Shown: positions 17,536 through 25,657 of the stretch, one piece after another
Numbering within the stretch: position 1 is the stretch's first letter
How the letters are laid out: every line of letters starts with the position of its first letter
DNA from: SABI01 sp963676605
Lineage (GTDB): Bacteria > Spirochaetota > Spirochaetia > Sphaerochaetales > Sphaerochaetaceae
DNA length: 64,000 nucleotides
NCBI GenBank assembly: GCA_963676605.2
Contig: CAXXSP010000063.1
Location: forward strand, 49,760-113,759
Reading direction: 5' to 3'
Notes under the pieces: model-generated
Databases searched by the model: none
Told to the model about the DNA's origin: nothing
Seen by the model: the letters and a program-made list of their open reading frames with translations, nothing else
Position numbers and translations under genes: made by a program

Positions 17536-18236
17536 GATTCACCATAGATCTCCACAACCATTCGTGTCTCAGTCCCTGCGCGGACGATGAATTCTACCCA
17601 TCTCTTCTTGCTCTCGAAGCGAAAGACCGGGGGATAGATATGGTGGCTCTTACCGATCACAACGCGACAGATAACCTGCCGGCATTCCGGGACGCCTGCG
17701 AGCTTGTCGGGATCACGGGTGTGTACGGGCTTGAGATCACCACGGTGGAGGAAGTTCATCTTCTCGCTCTCTTCAAAACGGTGGAAGAGGCACAGCGGTT
17801 CTCTTCCATCATAACGGAGAGCCTCATCAAACACCCTCACAGCGCCCGTCTGTTCGGACGCCAGAGAATCGTCGATGTCGCATGCAATGAGACGGGAGTG
17901 CTTGATTATCTTCTGTACGGCCCCTCCACCTACACCTTCGAAGAACTCATCACGATGATCCTCTCCCACGGAGGACTCGCAATCCCCGCCCACATCGACC
18001 GGCCAAGCAACTCTGCTGTCGCCAACCTCGGCTTCCTTCCCGCCGAACCCTATTCCGCTATTGAGATGATGCGCCTCGATGAGAAGTATATCCAGGGTCC
18101 CTACCCTGTCATTCAGGGCTCAGACGCACATGCTCTGGCTCAGGTGGGACGGAGAACAAGCTATATTGAAGGTGAAGCTCCAGACTTCAGGAATCTTATC
18201 CTTGCGCTGGAGAAGAATCTGATCACACACAGGTAG
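17532..18236 (+). CDS. PHP domain metal-dependent phosphoesterase
   Basis: 234 residues of PHP fold, with metal ligands in DLHNHSCLSPCADDE (residues 6-20), ALTDHNATDN (about 38-47) and the late IPAHIDRPSN and IQGSDAHALAQVG motifs. Members hydrolyse small phosphoesters or act as DNA-polymerase-type phosphatases; the substrate here is unknown. It overlaps the DRTGG gene by ATGA and ends the operon. No terminator is evident after it. Confidence 0.85.
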   Translation: MRFTIDLHNHSCLSPCADDEFYPSLLALEAKDRGIDMVALTDHNATDNLPAFRDACELVGITGVYGLEITTVEEVHLLALFKTVEEAQRFSSIITESLIKHPHSARLFGRQRIVDVACNETGVLDYLLYGPSTYTFEELITMILSHGGLAIPAHIDRPSNSAVANLGFLPAEPYSAIEMMRLDEKYIQGPYPVIQGSDAHALAQVGRRTSYIEGEAPDFRNLILALEKNLITHR

Positions 18237-18797
18237 GGAACGCGTTCTCACATCTTCTCTGGCTCTGCTTTGATCACAGTTCTGCACACGTTTTCTTCTC
18301 TGCTTTTCCGGATTTCCACCCTTTTCGCCCCACATATTACACCAAAATGAAAAAAAGTTTTCTTACTATCTCTTTTCTATAAATATAGATAAGAAAATAC
18401 TTTCCAAAACATTGTACTTTTTTATGGTCAAACTCTGATCAAAGATCGTCATTTCAGACGTCAGAACTTCGTCCACCTCTAACATATTCATGGTCAAAGT
18501 CTTATGTCACTTCTACCACTTTCCAGGTAGAAGTTTGATCAAAGAACCGCATATAGCGGCTTCTCATGCGGTTTCTCAATGTCATATCTCCTCTCTTACC
18601 ACCGTTTTTCCCTGTGTCTCATTTCTTCCGGATACTGTCCGATTCTCCAATTATTTATTACATCTGTCACATCGTAACCCCTTATTGTGTAACGATTTAG
18701 CACATTGACCGTTTCAGAATTCCAACGTATTCTATATATGTGATCAGGAAGATCACGGCGGTCAGAAAGACCGCTGATACCGACAAAGGAGTTTGAG
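18237..18797. other. 561-bp gene-free region with hairpins and TGATCAAA repeats
   Basis: No supported coding sequence. It is AT-rich around 18340-18430. Two adjacent perfect 8-bp hairpins lie at 18510-18533 and 18545-18573. The palindrome TTTGATCAAA sits between them (18534-18543), with a related TGATCAAAG at 18436-18444 and TTTGATCA near 18270. The last 90 bases hold the promoter of the next gene. Function unknown; a regulator-binding region or small RNA are possibilities. Confidence 0.35.
18705..18733 (+). promoter_or_regulatory. Promoter of the small secreted-protein gene
   Basis: TTGACC (18705-18710), a 17-base spacer and TATTCT (18728-18733), 64 bases before the start codon. The leader then contains a short hairpin, GCGGTC/GACCGC with loop AGAAA, at 18758-18774. 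Confidence 0.5.
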
Positions 18798-19043
18798 ATG
18801 ACAAAGTCAGTTCTGATTAAGACAATCGTTCTCATCACACTGTTTCTTCTGACATTCTCAGCTCTCAGTGCTTCAGTCGTTGCTTCAAAGACTCTCACGA
18901 TCTACGGAAGCATCTCAGAAAAAACCACTGTCAGCCTCGATGCTAACGGTCTTCCTGTTCTCACTTCCAACACCTTCGGCGCAGACATCGCTTCAACCGA
19001 GCTCAGCACCGATTCCTACCTCTTCGAGGTAACTGCTCCCTAA
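18798..19043 (+). CDS. Small secreted protein of unknown function
   Basis: 81 residues, not recognised. A clear signal peptide covers about residues 1-30 (basic MTKSVLIK, then a 20-residue hydrophobic core rich in Leu/Ile/Thr ending near SALSASVVAS). The mature part of about 50 residues is Ser/Thr-rich and starts KTLTIYGSISEKTTV, resembling the first strand of a beta-sandwich surface protein but ending early at FEVTAP. AAAGGAG lies 7 bases before the ATG. It has its own promoter and terminator. It could be a whole small exported protein or the truncated front of a larger one. Confidence 0.65.
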   Translation: MTKSVLIKTIVLITLFLLTFSALSASVVASKTLTIYGSISEKTTVSLDANGLPVLTSNTFGADIASTELSTDSYLFEVTAP

Positions 19044-19075
19044 GAGACCAATCTTGAATACAGACGATATGATGC

Positions 19076-19100
19076 AGGTTCCTCCGGAACCTCTTTTTTT
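19076..19100 (+). terminator. Intrinsic terminator of the small secreted-protein gene
   Basis: A 7-bp perfect stem (19076-19082 with 19086-19092, loop TCC) followed by a T-rich run CTTTTTTT. Confidence 0.8.
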
Positions 19101-19244
19101 CGCCTTTACACCGTATGTTCCTATATATAAGGCTACTTCCGCTCAGAAAAGAAACGAAGGAGCAGAGATCCACAGCATACATTGATCGAGAAGCACATGA
19201 AGGTCTTCCTCCTGATGAGCGCACCATCATGTCCATACTTCAAA

Positions 19245-21139
19245 ATCGAGTAGGCGGGGGCCGTTAGGCCCCAACCTCTCACACCACCGTACGTGCCGTT
19301 CGGCATACGGCGGTTCAACCAAACAGACTATTGTACCGCCAATCGAGTACAATACCGTCCTGTTCCATGCGTTTAGCATGGAGTTTTTCATAATATTCCA
19401 CTGCATCCACAAGTCCATACTGTTTATGGATTAACTCATTTTTCATGAGTATCTTCACAGCATTTGACATCTTCCAGTACGAGTTGCTTCCAAGCTTCCA
19501 TTTTGCCAGTTTCCATTCTTCAATCCCCAGTTGCCTGAGCCGGTGTTTCCTGTTTCTGCCGTTCTTCCACTGTTTCCATAGATACTGACGGATTCGCCTC
19601 CGAATCCATCCCATGAGATCTTCATGGTAGCCCTTGATGAAGCTTCTAGCGAAATAACCAATCCATCCTCTCAAAACACTGTTGAGTTCCCTAATGACAA
19701 CTTCTATGGCTACACCACGATTACGTTTCGTGATGAGTCGTATCCGATCCTTAAGTTTCTTCAGTTTCTTTTCTTGAGGTCGGGTTATTCCAAGTCGACC
19801 TTTTTCCCCATCGGTTAGGAATGTGAAGCCAAGGAAGGTTGAGCCTACGGCTCTCCTCGCTTCCGTCTTCTCCATGTTCACTGTCAGTTGTAATTTTCTT
19901 TCAAGGTAGCTTTTCGCATTGTCTCTCACTCGGTAAGATGATCTCTTACTCTTGGTGAATATGTTGCAGTCATCAGCGTATCTCACGAATTTCAATCCCC
20001 TCTTCTCCAGTTCCCTGTCGTAGGGAGTTAAATAGATGTTCGAGAGAAGCGGTGACAGTGGGCCTCCCTGTGGAGTCCCGAGGGCTGTCGCCATCATACT
20101 TCCGTTTGTCATCACTCCGCTTTTAAGAAATACGTAGATGAGTCTCCTCACGTCCTTATCATCCATGTACTTGTCTATCAGTCCCATGAGTATGTCATGA
20201 TTCACTGTATCGAAGAACTTGGACAGATCGAGATCGACTACGTGTTTGTAGCCCTCGGACATGTAGGTCTGGGCGAGTCGAACCGCATCTTCAGCACTCC
20301 GGTTCGGTCTGAAGCCGAAGCTGTGGTCACTGAATGTCGGTTCGAATACGGGGGTCAGTACCTGCACAAGAGCCTGCTGGATTACTCTATCCACTGCTGT
20401 GGGTATTCCAAGCAGACGTACACCTCCATTATCTTTCGGTATCTCTCTTCGAAGTACCGGTTGAGGTTTGTACGTCCGTGTGACAATCTGTTCGCAAATT
20501 TCATTCCCATGTGCGTTAAAGTACGCTGGGAGTTCATCAACTCCCATACCGTCAATGCCTGCAGAACCTCTGTTCTGCATCACCTTTTTCACCGCCTCAT
20601 GGATGTTCGCGGAGGAAATCAGCTGTTCACACAGTACTGTGTTCGGTGTTGACCTGTCTTCCTTTCTCATAATTTCCTTTCCGTCTGTATCATCCCCTGT
20701 CCAGGCATATTGCCGTTCGGATTCACAGACAGACCTTTCCTTTTCGAAAGGTATTTGGTTGTTCAGCCCTTCGTGACTGTTTCCTCAGTCACTACTACGG
20801 CTTCTGCTGACTTCTCCACATTCGTTGTTACTACGTCGTCATAAGCGATATTGCAGCCTCGTACGCTGTGGAGACCTCACGGGATAAGCCATCATTCTTT
20901 CCTCGTTTACCCACCCGATTTACGCCCAAAGGTTATATTGTCTTTTGGATTTTACTGTATTTTGTCAGCTTGTCCCCTTTGGTCGCCTACTATCAGGTTT
21001 CTGTTCGTCAGGCCACGATTTCGCTATTGCTTCCTCTCTCCCACACCTCACGATGTGAAACTTGCAAGTCGCTATCGGGTTCGTTGACAACTACGCCCCT
21101 TGGGACTTTCACCCAAGAATGATGACATGCCCGTCATAC
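19245..21139 (-). mobile_element. Group IIC intron, complete
   Basis: The minus-strand element begins at GTATG (21139), runs through GGGTGAAAGTCCC (typical of the 5' domain of bacterial class C introns), carries a maturase ORF, and ends with a domain V (about 19275-19320: GAACCGCCGTATG...ACGTACGGTGG then TGTGAGAGG) and a GC-rich domain VI ending CCTACTCGAT (to 19245). It stands immediately after the terminator hairpin of the BI-1 gene, the known target of class C introns. Exact ends are accurate to a few bases. It is probably active: the ORF is intact and all domains can be found. Confidence 0.85.
19315..20670 (-). CDS. ltrA: Group II intron-encoded reverse transcriptase/maturase
   Basis: 451 residues. 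Reverse transcriptase motifs are in order: GIDGMGV (about 38-44), SFGFRPNRSAEDAV (117-130), DLDLSKFFDTVNHD (146-159), GTPQGGPLSPLLSNI (198-212) and the catalytic YADD (231-234). The maturase X domain follows, with LNSVLRGWIGYF. There is no HNH endonuclease domain, as usual for class C introns that use single-stranded or terminator targets. GGAAAGGAAATT precedes the ATG. It lies inside domain IV of the intron and helps splicing and retrohoming. Confidence 0.95.
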   Translation of the reverse strand: MRKEDRSTPNTVLCEQLISSANIHEAVKKVMQNRGSAGIDGMGVDELPAYFNAHGNEICEQIVTRTYKPQPVLRREIPKDNGGVRLLGIPTAVDRVIQQALVQVLTPVFEPTFSDHSFGFRPNRSAEDAVRLAQTYMSEGYKHVVDLDLSKFFDTVNHDILMGLIDKYMDDKDVRRLIYVFLKSGVMTNGSMMATALGTPQGGPLSPLLSNIYLTPYDRELEKRGLKFVRYADDCNIFTKSKRSSYRVRDNAKSYLERKLQLTVNMEKTEARRAVGSTFLGFTFLTDGEKGRLGITRPQEKKLKKLKDRIRLITKRNRGVAIEVVIRELNSVLRGWIGYFARSFIKGYHEDLMGWIRRRIRQYLWKQWKNGRNRKHRLRQLGIEEWKLAKWKLGSNSYWKMSNAVKILMKNELIHKQYGLVDAVEYYEKLHAKRMEQDGIVLDWRYNSLFG

Positions 21140-21171
21140 AAAAAACCGCGGCACTGTTGAGTGCTGCGGTT
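21138..21171 (-). terminator. Intrinsic terminator of the BI-1 gene, insertion target of the intron
   Basis: A 12-bp stem with one G-U pair (21160-21171 with 21144-21155) followed on the minus strand by a run of six T. The intron begins directly after the T-run. Confidence 0.85.
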
Positions 21172-21193
21172 CTGCGTGTCAGAAAAAGGTGCT

Positions 21194-21904
21194 TTATCGA
21201 TTGCTCCCACGTCCGAATATTCTCAGAAGGAACAGGAATATGTTGATGAAATCAAGATAGAGCATCAGTGCACCGATGATAGAGAGCTTCACATACGTCT
21301 CTTCATCCATATCCATTCCGATTTCATCATTCATTCTCTTTATCTTCTGGGTATCCCAGGCGGTTAGGCCGAGGAAGATGAAAACACCGAGATAGCTGAT
21401 CATATAATAAAGGCCGGTGCTGCGGAAAAGCAGGTTCACCACAGAGGCTATGATGATACCCCACAGTCCCATGATCAGATAGTGTCCGATTCCGTCAAGA
21501 TTCTTCTTCGTCACCATACCGTAGAAGCTCATTGAGCCGAACAGAAGTGCCGTGGTGAAGAATGCCCTGGAGATCGTAACTGCTGAATAGACATAGAGGA
21601 TAAGAGAGAGTGAAATACCTGTGAGAATGGAATAGCCTGCAAAGGAGACCACTGCCGAAGTGGTACTCATCGTCTTCAGCCGTGCACTGAGGTACATAAC
21701 CAGAGCCAGCTGCCCGATGACAACAAACAGGAACGTGAATGTGCTTGAGAAGAAGAATCTCATCAGTGACTCACTTGATGCAATACCGTATGAGACAACG
21801 GCGGTCAGAGCAAGACCTGCGGTCATCCAGAGATAGACATTTCTGAGAAGTGTGTTCTCCCGTGCTTGTATGTTCGAGAGGAACGAAGATTGCATAATGG
21901 CCAT
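21194..21904 (-). CDS. Bax inhibitor-1/YccA family membrane protein
   Basis: 236 residues from the ATG at 21904, chosen over 21922 because AAAGGAG lies 5 bases before it. Seven hydrophobic spans match the BI-1 (TMBIM) family of calcium-leak channels and protease modulators; the C-terminal half has the family features GVFIFLGLTAWDTQKIKRM and LSIIGALMLYLDFINIFLFLLRIFG, including the conserved aspartates. It is monocistronic with its own terminator. Physiological role in this organism is unknown. Confidence 0.9.
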   Translation of the reverse strand: MAIMQSSFLSNIQARENTLLRNVYLWMTAGLALTAVVSYGIASSESLMRFFFSSTFTFLFVVIGQLALVMYLSARLKTMSTTSAVVSFAGYSILTGISLSLILYVYSAVTISRAFFTTALLFGSMSFYGMVTKKNLDGIGHYLIMGLWGIIIASVVNLLFRSTGLYYMISYLGVFIFLGLTAWDTQKIKRMNDEIGMDMDEETYVKLSIIGALMLYLDFINIFLFLLRIFGRGSNR

Positions 21905-22016
21905 AATGACTCCTTTATTCAAATTGTATCTGATTAGAATTTCCTACTTTTTCTCTTTCTGGTCAAGCGAGTTGTCCCTACTTTTCTCATCATCCCCCTC
22001 ATGATATAGTAAGGCC

Positions 22017-22721
22017 ATGAATCGGCTCCTGCTTATCGTCCCCCTTTTCCTACTCCTCCTGATCACCTCCTGCCAGGCAACAAAGGTCGCAGAAACCTAC
22101 ACCAGCGAGGAGCTTGAGCTCGCCAGGCAGGGAATAGAGGAAATGGCAGTCCTTACAGCCCGCTCCGCGATAGCCTACCTTCCGAACAAGATAGAAGGTT
22201 TCACCCGGGAAGAACTGTTCACTCCTGAAATTCTCTCACTTCTCACCCTATACCGGGATACTCCCGGTATAGAGAAGAGAGCAGGCACATGTGAGGATGC
22301 AATACGAAAAAGTCTGACCAGGTTTGTGAGGGAGAATTATGCTCACGTTGATGCTCTCATCCAGATTCCTGAGATAGAACAACCGTACTCCGTCATCAAT
22401 GGGACAGCTGATGCAGTCACTGCTATCACGAGTACCCGATTTGTGAACCTCATCTCCTCCTCAGTGCAGAAATACCTGGAGGAGGATGAGAATCTGACCA
22501 GAGCAACTTCAGAACTTCTTTCAATACTCAATACCGCGATACGGATACAGGCATACAGAGACAACTCTCCTGTGCCTTCAGGGGTGCAGAGTATCCCGCT
22601 CACCGCAGCTATCGACTCGGCCCTTGCCGTCCTCTCGGCTTCCATGGCAGCCGAGGAGGAGGTCATCAGATCCCTCGCGATAAATTATGACTCTGCGGCA
22701 ATCAGGCTCTTTGCGAGATAA
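22017..22721 (+). CDS. Hypothetical lipoprotein
   Basis: 234 residues, family not recognised. A lipoprotein signal is clear: MNRLLLIVPLFLLLLITSC with lipobox ITSC, lipidated cysteine at residue 19. The mature protein is helical with no transmembrane segment and no recognised motif; it is rich in Ala, Ser, Thr, Glu and contains no internal repeat I can see. Start has a weak AAGG. It lies just upstream of the rarA fusion in the same direction, 44 bp apart, but shares no obvious function with it. Confidence 0.75.
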   Translation: MNRLLLIVPLFLLLLITSCQATKVAETYTSEELELARQGIEEMAVLTARSAIAYLPNKIEGFTREELFTPEILSLLTLYRDTPGIEKRAGTCEDAIRKSLTRFVRENYAHVDALIQIPEIEQPYSVINGTADAVTAITSTRFVNLISSSVQKYLEEDENLTRATSELLSILNTAIRIQAYRDNSPVPSGVQSIPLTAAIDSALAVLSASMAAEEEVIRSLAINYDSAAIRLFAR

Positions 22722-22765
22722 TTCCCTGTTGTCCAGAATCACTCTGAAAGATATACTCTAAGTCT

Positions 22766-24901
22766 ATGGATCTATTTGACGAAAACAGCGGCACTTCCTA
22801 TCAGCCTCTCGCCTTCCGAATGCGACCTCGTACTCTTGACGAGTATATCGGTCAGAAGCAGATCATCGGGAAAGGGAGACTTCTCAGAAGAGCAATCCAG
22901 ATGGATCAGATCTCATCTATCATACTCTACGGCCCTCCCGGAACGGGTAAGACCACCCTCGCCCGCGTGATAGCCAATTCAACGCAGAGCCATTTCACCA
23001 CCCTCAATGCAGTCCTCTCGGGAGTAAAGGAACTCCGGTATGAGATCGAGCAGGCGGTAAACCGGCTGAAGCTCTATGGAATACGGACCATTCTTTTCAT
23101 CGATGAGGTGCACCGCTGGAACAAGAGTCAGCAGGATGCCCTTCTGCCTCATGTCGAGAACGGCACCTGCATCCTGATCGGTGCGACAACAGAGAATCCC
23201 TACTTCGAGGTAAACCCCGCACTTGTCTCAAGGAGCAGAATCTTCCAGCTCCTCAAGCTGGAAGAGGAAGATATGTATGAAATCGCCCGCCAGGCTCTCA
23301 AAGACCGTGAAAGGGGCTACGGAAAGCAGCAGATCCGGTTCGAAGAGGGAGCTCTCGAACACCTTGTTCAGGTTGCCAACGGTGATGCGAGAAGCCTCCT
23401 CAACGCCCTGGAGCTTGCTGTCGAGACCGATAATGAACGGGATTCCGATGATCCCGATATCAGAGTGATATCCAATGCGACTGCCGAGGAGAGCATTCAG
23501 AGGAAGGCTGTCCTGTATGACAAGGAAGGGGATTATCATTTCGATACGATCAGCGCTTTCATCAAGTCGATCAGAGGGAGCGACCCTGATGCCGCCCTCT
23601 ACTGGCTAGCGAAGATGGTCCATGCGGGAGAACACCCCTCCTACATCTTCAGGAGACTCCTCATCAGTGCGACCGAGGATATCGGTCTGGCAGATCCTCA
23701 TGCTATCTCGGTGATACTTTCCGATGCTCAGGCTTTCGACCGCATAGGGCTCCCCGAGGGACGTTTCCATCTGGCACATGCAACACTCTATGCCGCGACG
23801 GCGGAGAAGAGCAACTCTACTCTCGGATTCTTCGATGCCCTGAAAAACGTTCAGGAAGAAAAAGAGGGGATGGTTCCCAATCATCTCAAGGACAGCAACC
23901 GGGATTCGAAAGGCTTCGGACACGGCGAAGGCTACCTCTACCCTCACGCATATACCGACCACTGGGTTGCACAGCAGTATCTTCCCTCCTCCCTTCAGGG
24001 ACAGTTCTTCTACCATCCGGCGGAAACCGGGTATGAGGGCACGATCAGGAACAAAATCCTCGAAAGAAGGGAAGTGCAGAACGAACTTCCCTCTTCCCCT
24101 GAGGATGCAGAGAATCTCACCTACTCCCCCGTCAACAGGAGCGAGAAACGATGGATAGAACGGACGCTGGCGAATCAGAGTGATTCATTTTCCACTCTTC
24201 GTGATACCCTCTACACGATACTCAGCATAAAGAGGAATCATACCGTTCTCATCCTTCAGCCGGGAAAGGGCTTTCTTGTATGGGAAGCCGTACGGCGATG
24301 CCCGGAAGGCTCGGTGAGCGTCCTCTGTACATCAGAAAAGGAGAAGGAGTACCTCGATCATTATGCACAGCACCTGGAGCTGCTCAGCAGGCCGATGACC
24401 TTCACAGGAACTCTGGAGGAATTCACTCGCACTTCTGATATAGAACGGTTTGATCACATCATCTCCTTCAACCCGTTTACCTCCAGCGCAGCTCCTCCAG
24501 TTGAAACCCTGATCACTCTTCTCAGTGAGGGAGGCTCTTTCAGTGCAGTTCAGTCTCTCCCCCTCGAAGCAACGAGAATCTCAGGGTTCATACGGGACAC
24601 AATCCTGCGGGCGATGTGTGAGAGAAAGGAAGAGAACTACCTGCTACAGGCCTTCGGCGAGATAACGAAAGAGAATATAGTGGAGCGTCTCACGAGTGCA
24701 GGCTGTACAGTCCGTCATGAATCCCGGAGTATAAGCACCCAGAAGATCTACGGGCTTTCAGAGATTCAGGATCTGCTCGCCTCAAGGTATGAGTGTACAG
24801 GAGAAGAAGTTGCATCGCTTGTTCAGGCTCTCAGCACACAGCTGATCGGAAAAGAGATACAGTTCAATCGGAAATTTCTCTTTTTCTCTGCACAGAAATA
24901 G
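22766..24901 (+). CDS. rarA: RarA/MgsA-type AAA+ ATPase fused to a methyltransferase-like domain
   Basis: 711 residues against about 430 for ordinary RarA. Residues 1-420 are the replication-associated recombination ATPase that acts at stalled forks: Walker A GPPGTGKTT (56-64), Walker B ILFIDEVHRWN (109-119), the sensor GATTENP and the tetramerisation region with ISATEDIGLADP and YLYPHAYTDHWV. Residues about 445-711 form an extra domain whose start (HTVLILQPGKGFLVWEAVRR) resembles a degenerate SAM-binding motif I; no catalytic motif follows clearly. Fusions of this kind are known in cyanobacteria and spirochaetes as RarA/unknown-domain proteins. The added domain may no longer be catalytic. 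Confidence 0.88.
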   Translation: MDLFDENSGTSYQPLAFRMRPRTLDEYIGQKQIIGKGRLLRRAIQMDQISSIILYGPPGTGKTTLARVIANSTQSHFTTLNAVLSGVKELRYEIEQAVNRLKLYGIRTILFIDEVHRWNKSQQDALLPHVENGTCILIGATTENPYFEVNPALVSRSRIFQLLKLEEEDMYEIARQALKDRERGYGKQQIRFEEGALEHLVQVANGDARSLLNALELAVETDNERDSDDPDIRVISNATAEESIQRKAVLYDKEGDYHFDTISAFIKSIRGSDPDAALYWLAKMVHAGEHPSYIFRRLLISATEDIGLADPHAISVILSDAQAFDRIGLPEGRFHLAHATLYAATAEKSNSTLGFFDALKNVQEEKEGMVPNHLKDSNRDSKGFGHGEGYLYPHAYTDHWVAQQYLPSSLQGQFFYHPAETGYEGTIRNKILERREVQNELPSSPEDAENLTYSPVNRSEKRWIERTLANQSDSFSTLRDTLYTILSIKRNHTVLILQPGKGFLVWEAVRRCPEGSVSVLCTSEKEKEYLDHYAQHLELLSRPMTFTGTLEEFTRTSDIERFDHIISFNPFTSSAAPPVETLITLLSEGGSFSAVQSLPLEATRISGFIRDTILRAMCERKEENYLLQAFGEITKENIVERLTSAGCTVRHESRSISTQKIYGLSEIQDLLASRYECTGEEVASLVQALSTQLIGKEIQFNRKFLFFSAQK

Positions 24902-24911
24902 CCGGGAGCAC

Positions 24912-24940
24912 TTGACAATTTTTTCCATTTCAGGCATGTT
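24912..24940 (+). promoter_or_regulatory. Promoter candidate of the tRNA cluster
   Basis: Perfect TTGACA (24912-24917), 17-base spacer and a weak -10 CATGTT (24935-24940). Between it and the first tRNA is a 7-bp inverted repeat TTACACA/TGTGTAA (24953-24980) that may be a processing hairpin. Confidence 0.35.
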
Positions 24941-24990
24941 ACTTCTTGTCGATTACACACTTCCACTAAGGTATGTGTAACATGATCATG

Positions 24991-25062
24991 GTGGATGTAG
25001 TTCAATGGTAGAGCACCAGATTGTGGATCTGGTTGTTGCGGGTTCGAGCCCCGTCATCCACC
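24991..25062 (+). tRNA. tRNA-His (GTG)
   Basis: Cloverleaf with acceptor GTGGATG/CATCCAC, anticodon loop TTGTGGA (anticodon GTG) and T-loop TTCGAGC. The base before the gene, G at 24990, can pair with the discriminator C, supplying the G-1 characteristic of tRNA-His. The 3' CCA is not encoded. Confidence 0.95.
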
Positions 25063-25086
25063 CTCCCATTTTATGTTGGGGTGAAT

Positions 25087-25160
<74 letters not shown>

Positions 25161-25175
25161 GACAACATTTTTCAT

Positions 25176-25248
25176 GGGCCGTTAGCTCAGCTGGTAGAGC
25201 AGCAGACTCTTAATCTGCGGGTCAAAGGTTCGATCCCTTTACGGCTCA
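25176..25248 (+). tRNA. tRNA-Lys (CTT)
   Basis: Acceptor GGGCCGT/ACGGCTC with one G-U pair, anticodon stem GCAGA/TCTGC, loop CTCTTAA with anticodon CTT. CCA not encoded. Confidence 0.95.
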
Positions 25249-25257
25249 AAGCCACTT

Positions 25258-25338
25258 GCGAGAGTGGTGGAATTGGCAGACACGCTAGACTTAGGATCTA
25301 GTACCTTTGGTGTGAGGGTTCAAGTCCCTCCTCTCGCA
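25258..25338 (+). tRNA. tRNA-Leu (TAG)
   Basis: 81 bases with a long variable arm, as expected of a class II tRNA. Acceptor GCGAGAG/CTCTCGC, anticodon loop CTTAGGA with anticodon TAG. CCA not encoded. Confidence 0.95.
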
Positions 25339-25350
25339 AAGGACCTTTTT

Positions 25351-25422
25351 GCGAAAGTAGCTCAGTGGTAGAGCTCCACCTTGCCAAGGTGGATGTCGCG
25401 GGTTCAAATCCCGTCTTTCGCT
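25351..25422 (+). tRNA. tRNA-Gly (GCC)
   Basis: Acceptor GCGAAAG/CTTTCGC, anticodon stem CCACC/GGTGG, loop TTGCCAA with anticodon GCC. Last of five tRNAs spaced 9-24 bases apart; CCA not encoded. Confidence 0.95.
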
Positions 25423-25424
25423 TG

Positions 25425-25458
25425 AACGCAGAAGAATTTCGATTCTTCTGCGTTTTTT
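25425..25458 (+). terminator. Intrinsic terminator of the tRNA cluster
   Basis: A perfect 13-bp stem with a TTCG tetraloop (25425-25437 with 25442-25454), followed by a T-run starting inside the stem end. It begins three bases after the tRNA-Gly. Confidence 0.9.
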
Positions 25459-25500
25459 CATTTCCCCTTCTGATCTCCTCCTGATCAGCCCCGCGGGGTA

Positions 25501-25530
25501 TTGCTGTATCATATTCATCTATGCTAAAAT
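25501..25530 (+). promoter_or_regulatory. Promoter candidate of pyrG
   Basis: TTGCTG (25501-25506), an 18-base spacer and an extended -10, TGCTAAAAT, ending at 25530. About 128 bases of leader follow, including an imperfect hairpin ATGACC...GGGTCAT near 25580-25612. Confidence 0.4.
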
Positions 25531-25657
25531 CCGTAGGTACCGACCAATCAGCGAAACACTTCCTTTTATTCCACGCTTATGATGACCGGTGCGAAAAGCA
25601 ACGCCGGGTCATATACGTATGCAGGCGAAGCGTAAGAATGAAGGAGAAAGAACCATT

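Noticed and set aside
19115..19267. A 50-codon plus-strand frame between the secreted-protein terminator and the group II intron end
   Set aside because: The end of the frame lies within the intron's terminal domain, there is no ribosome site, and no relation to a known protein. It could be the stump of a gene cut by the intron, but that cannot be supported.
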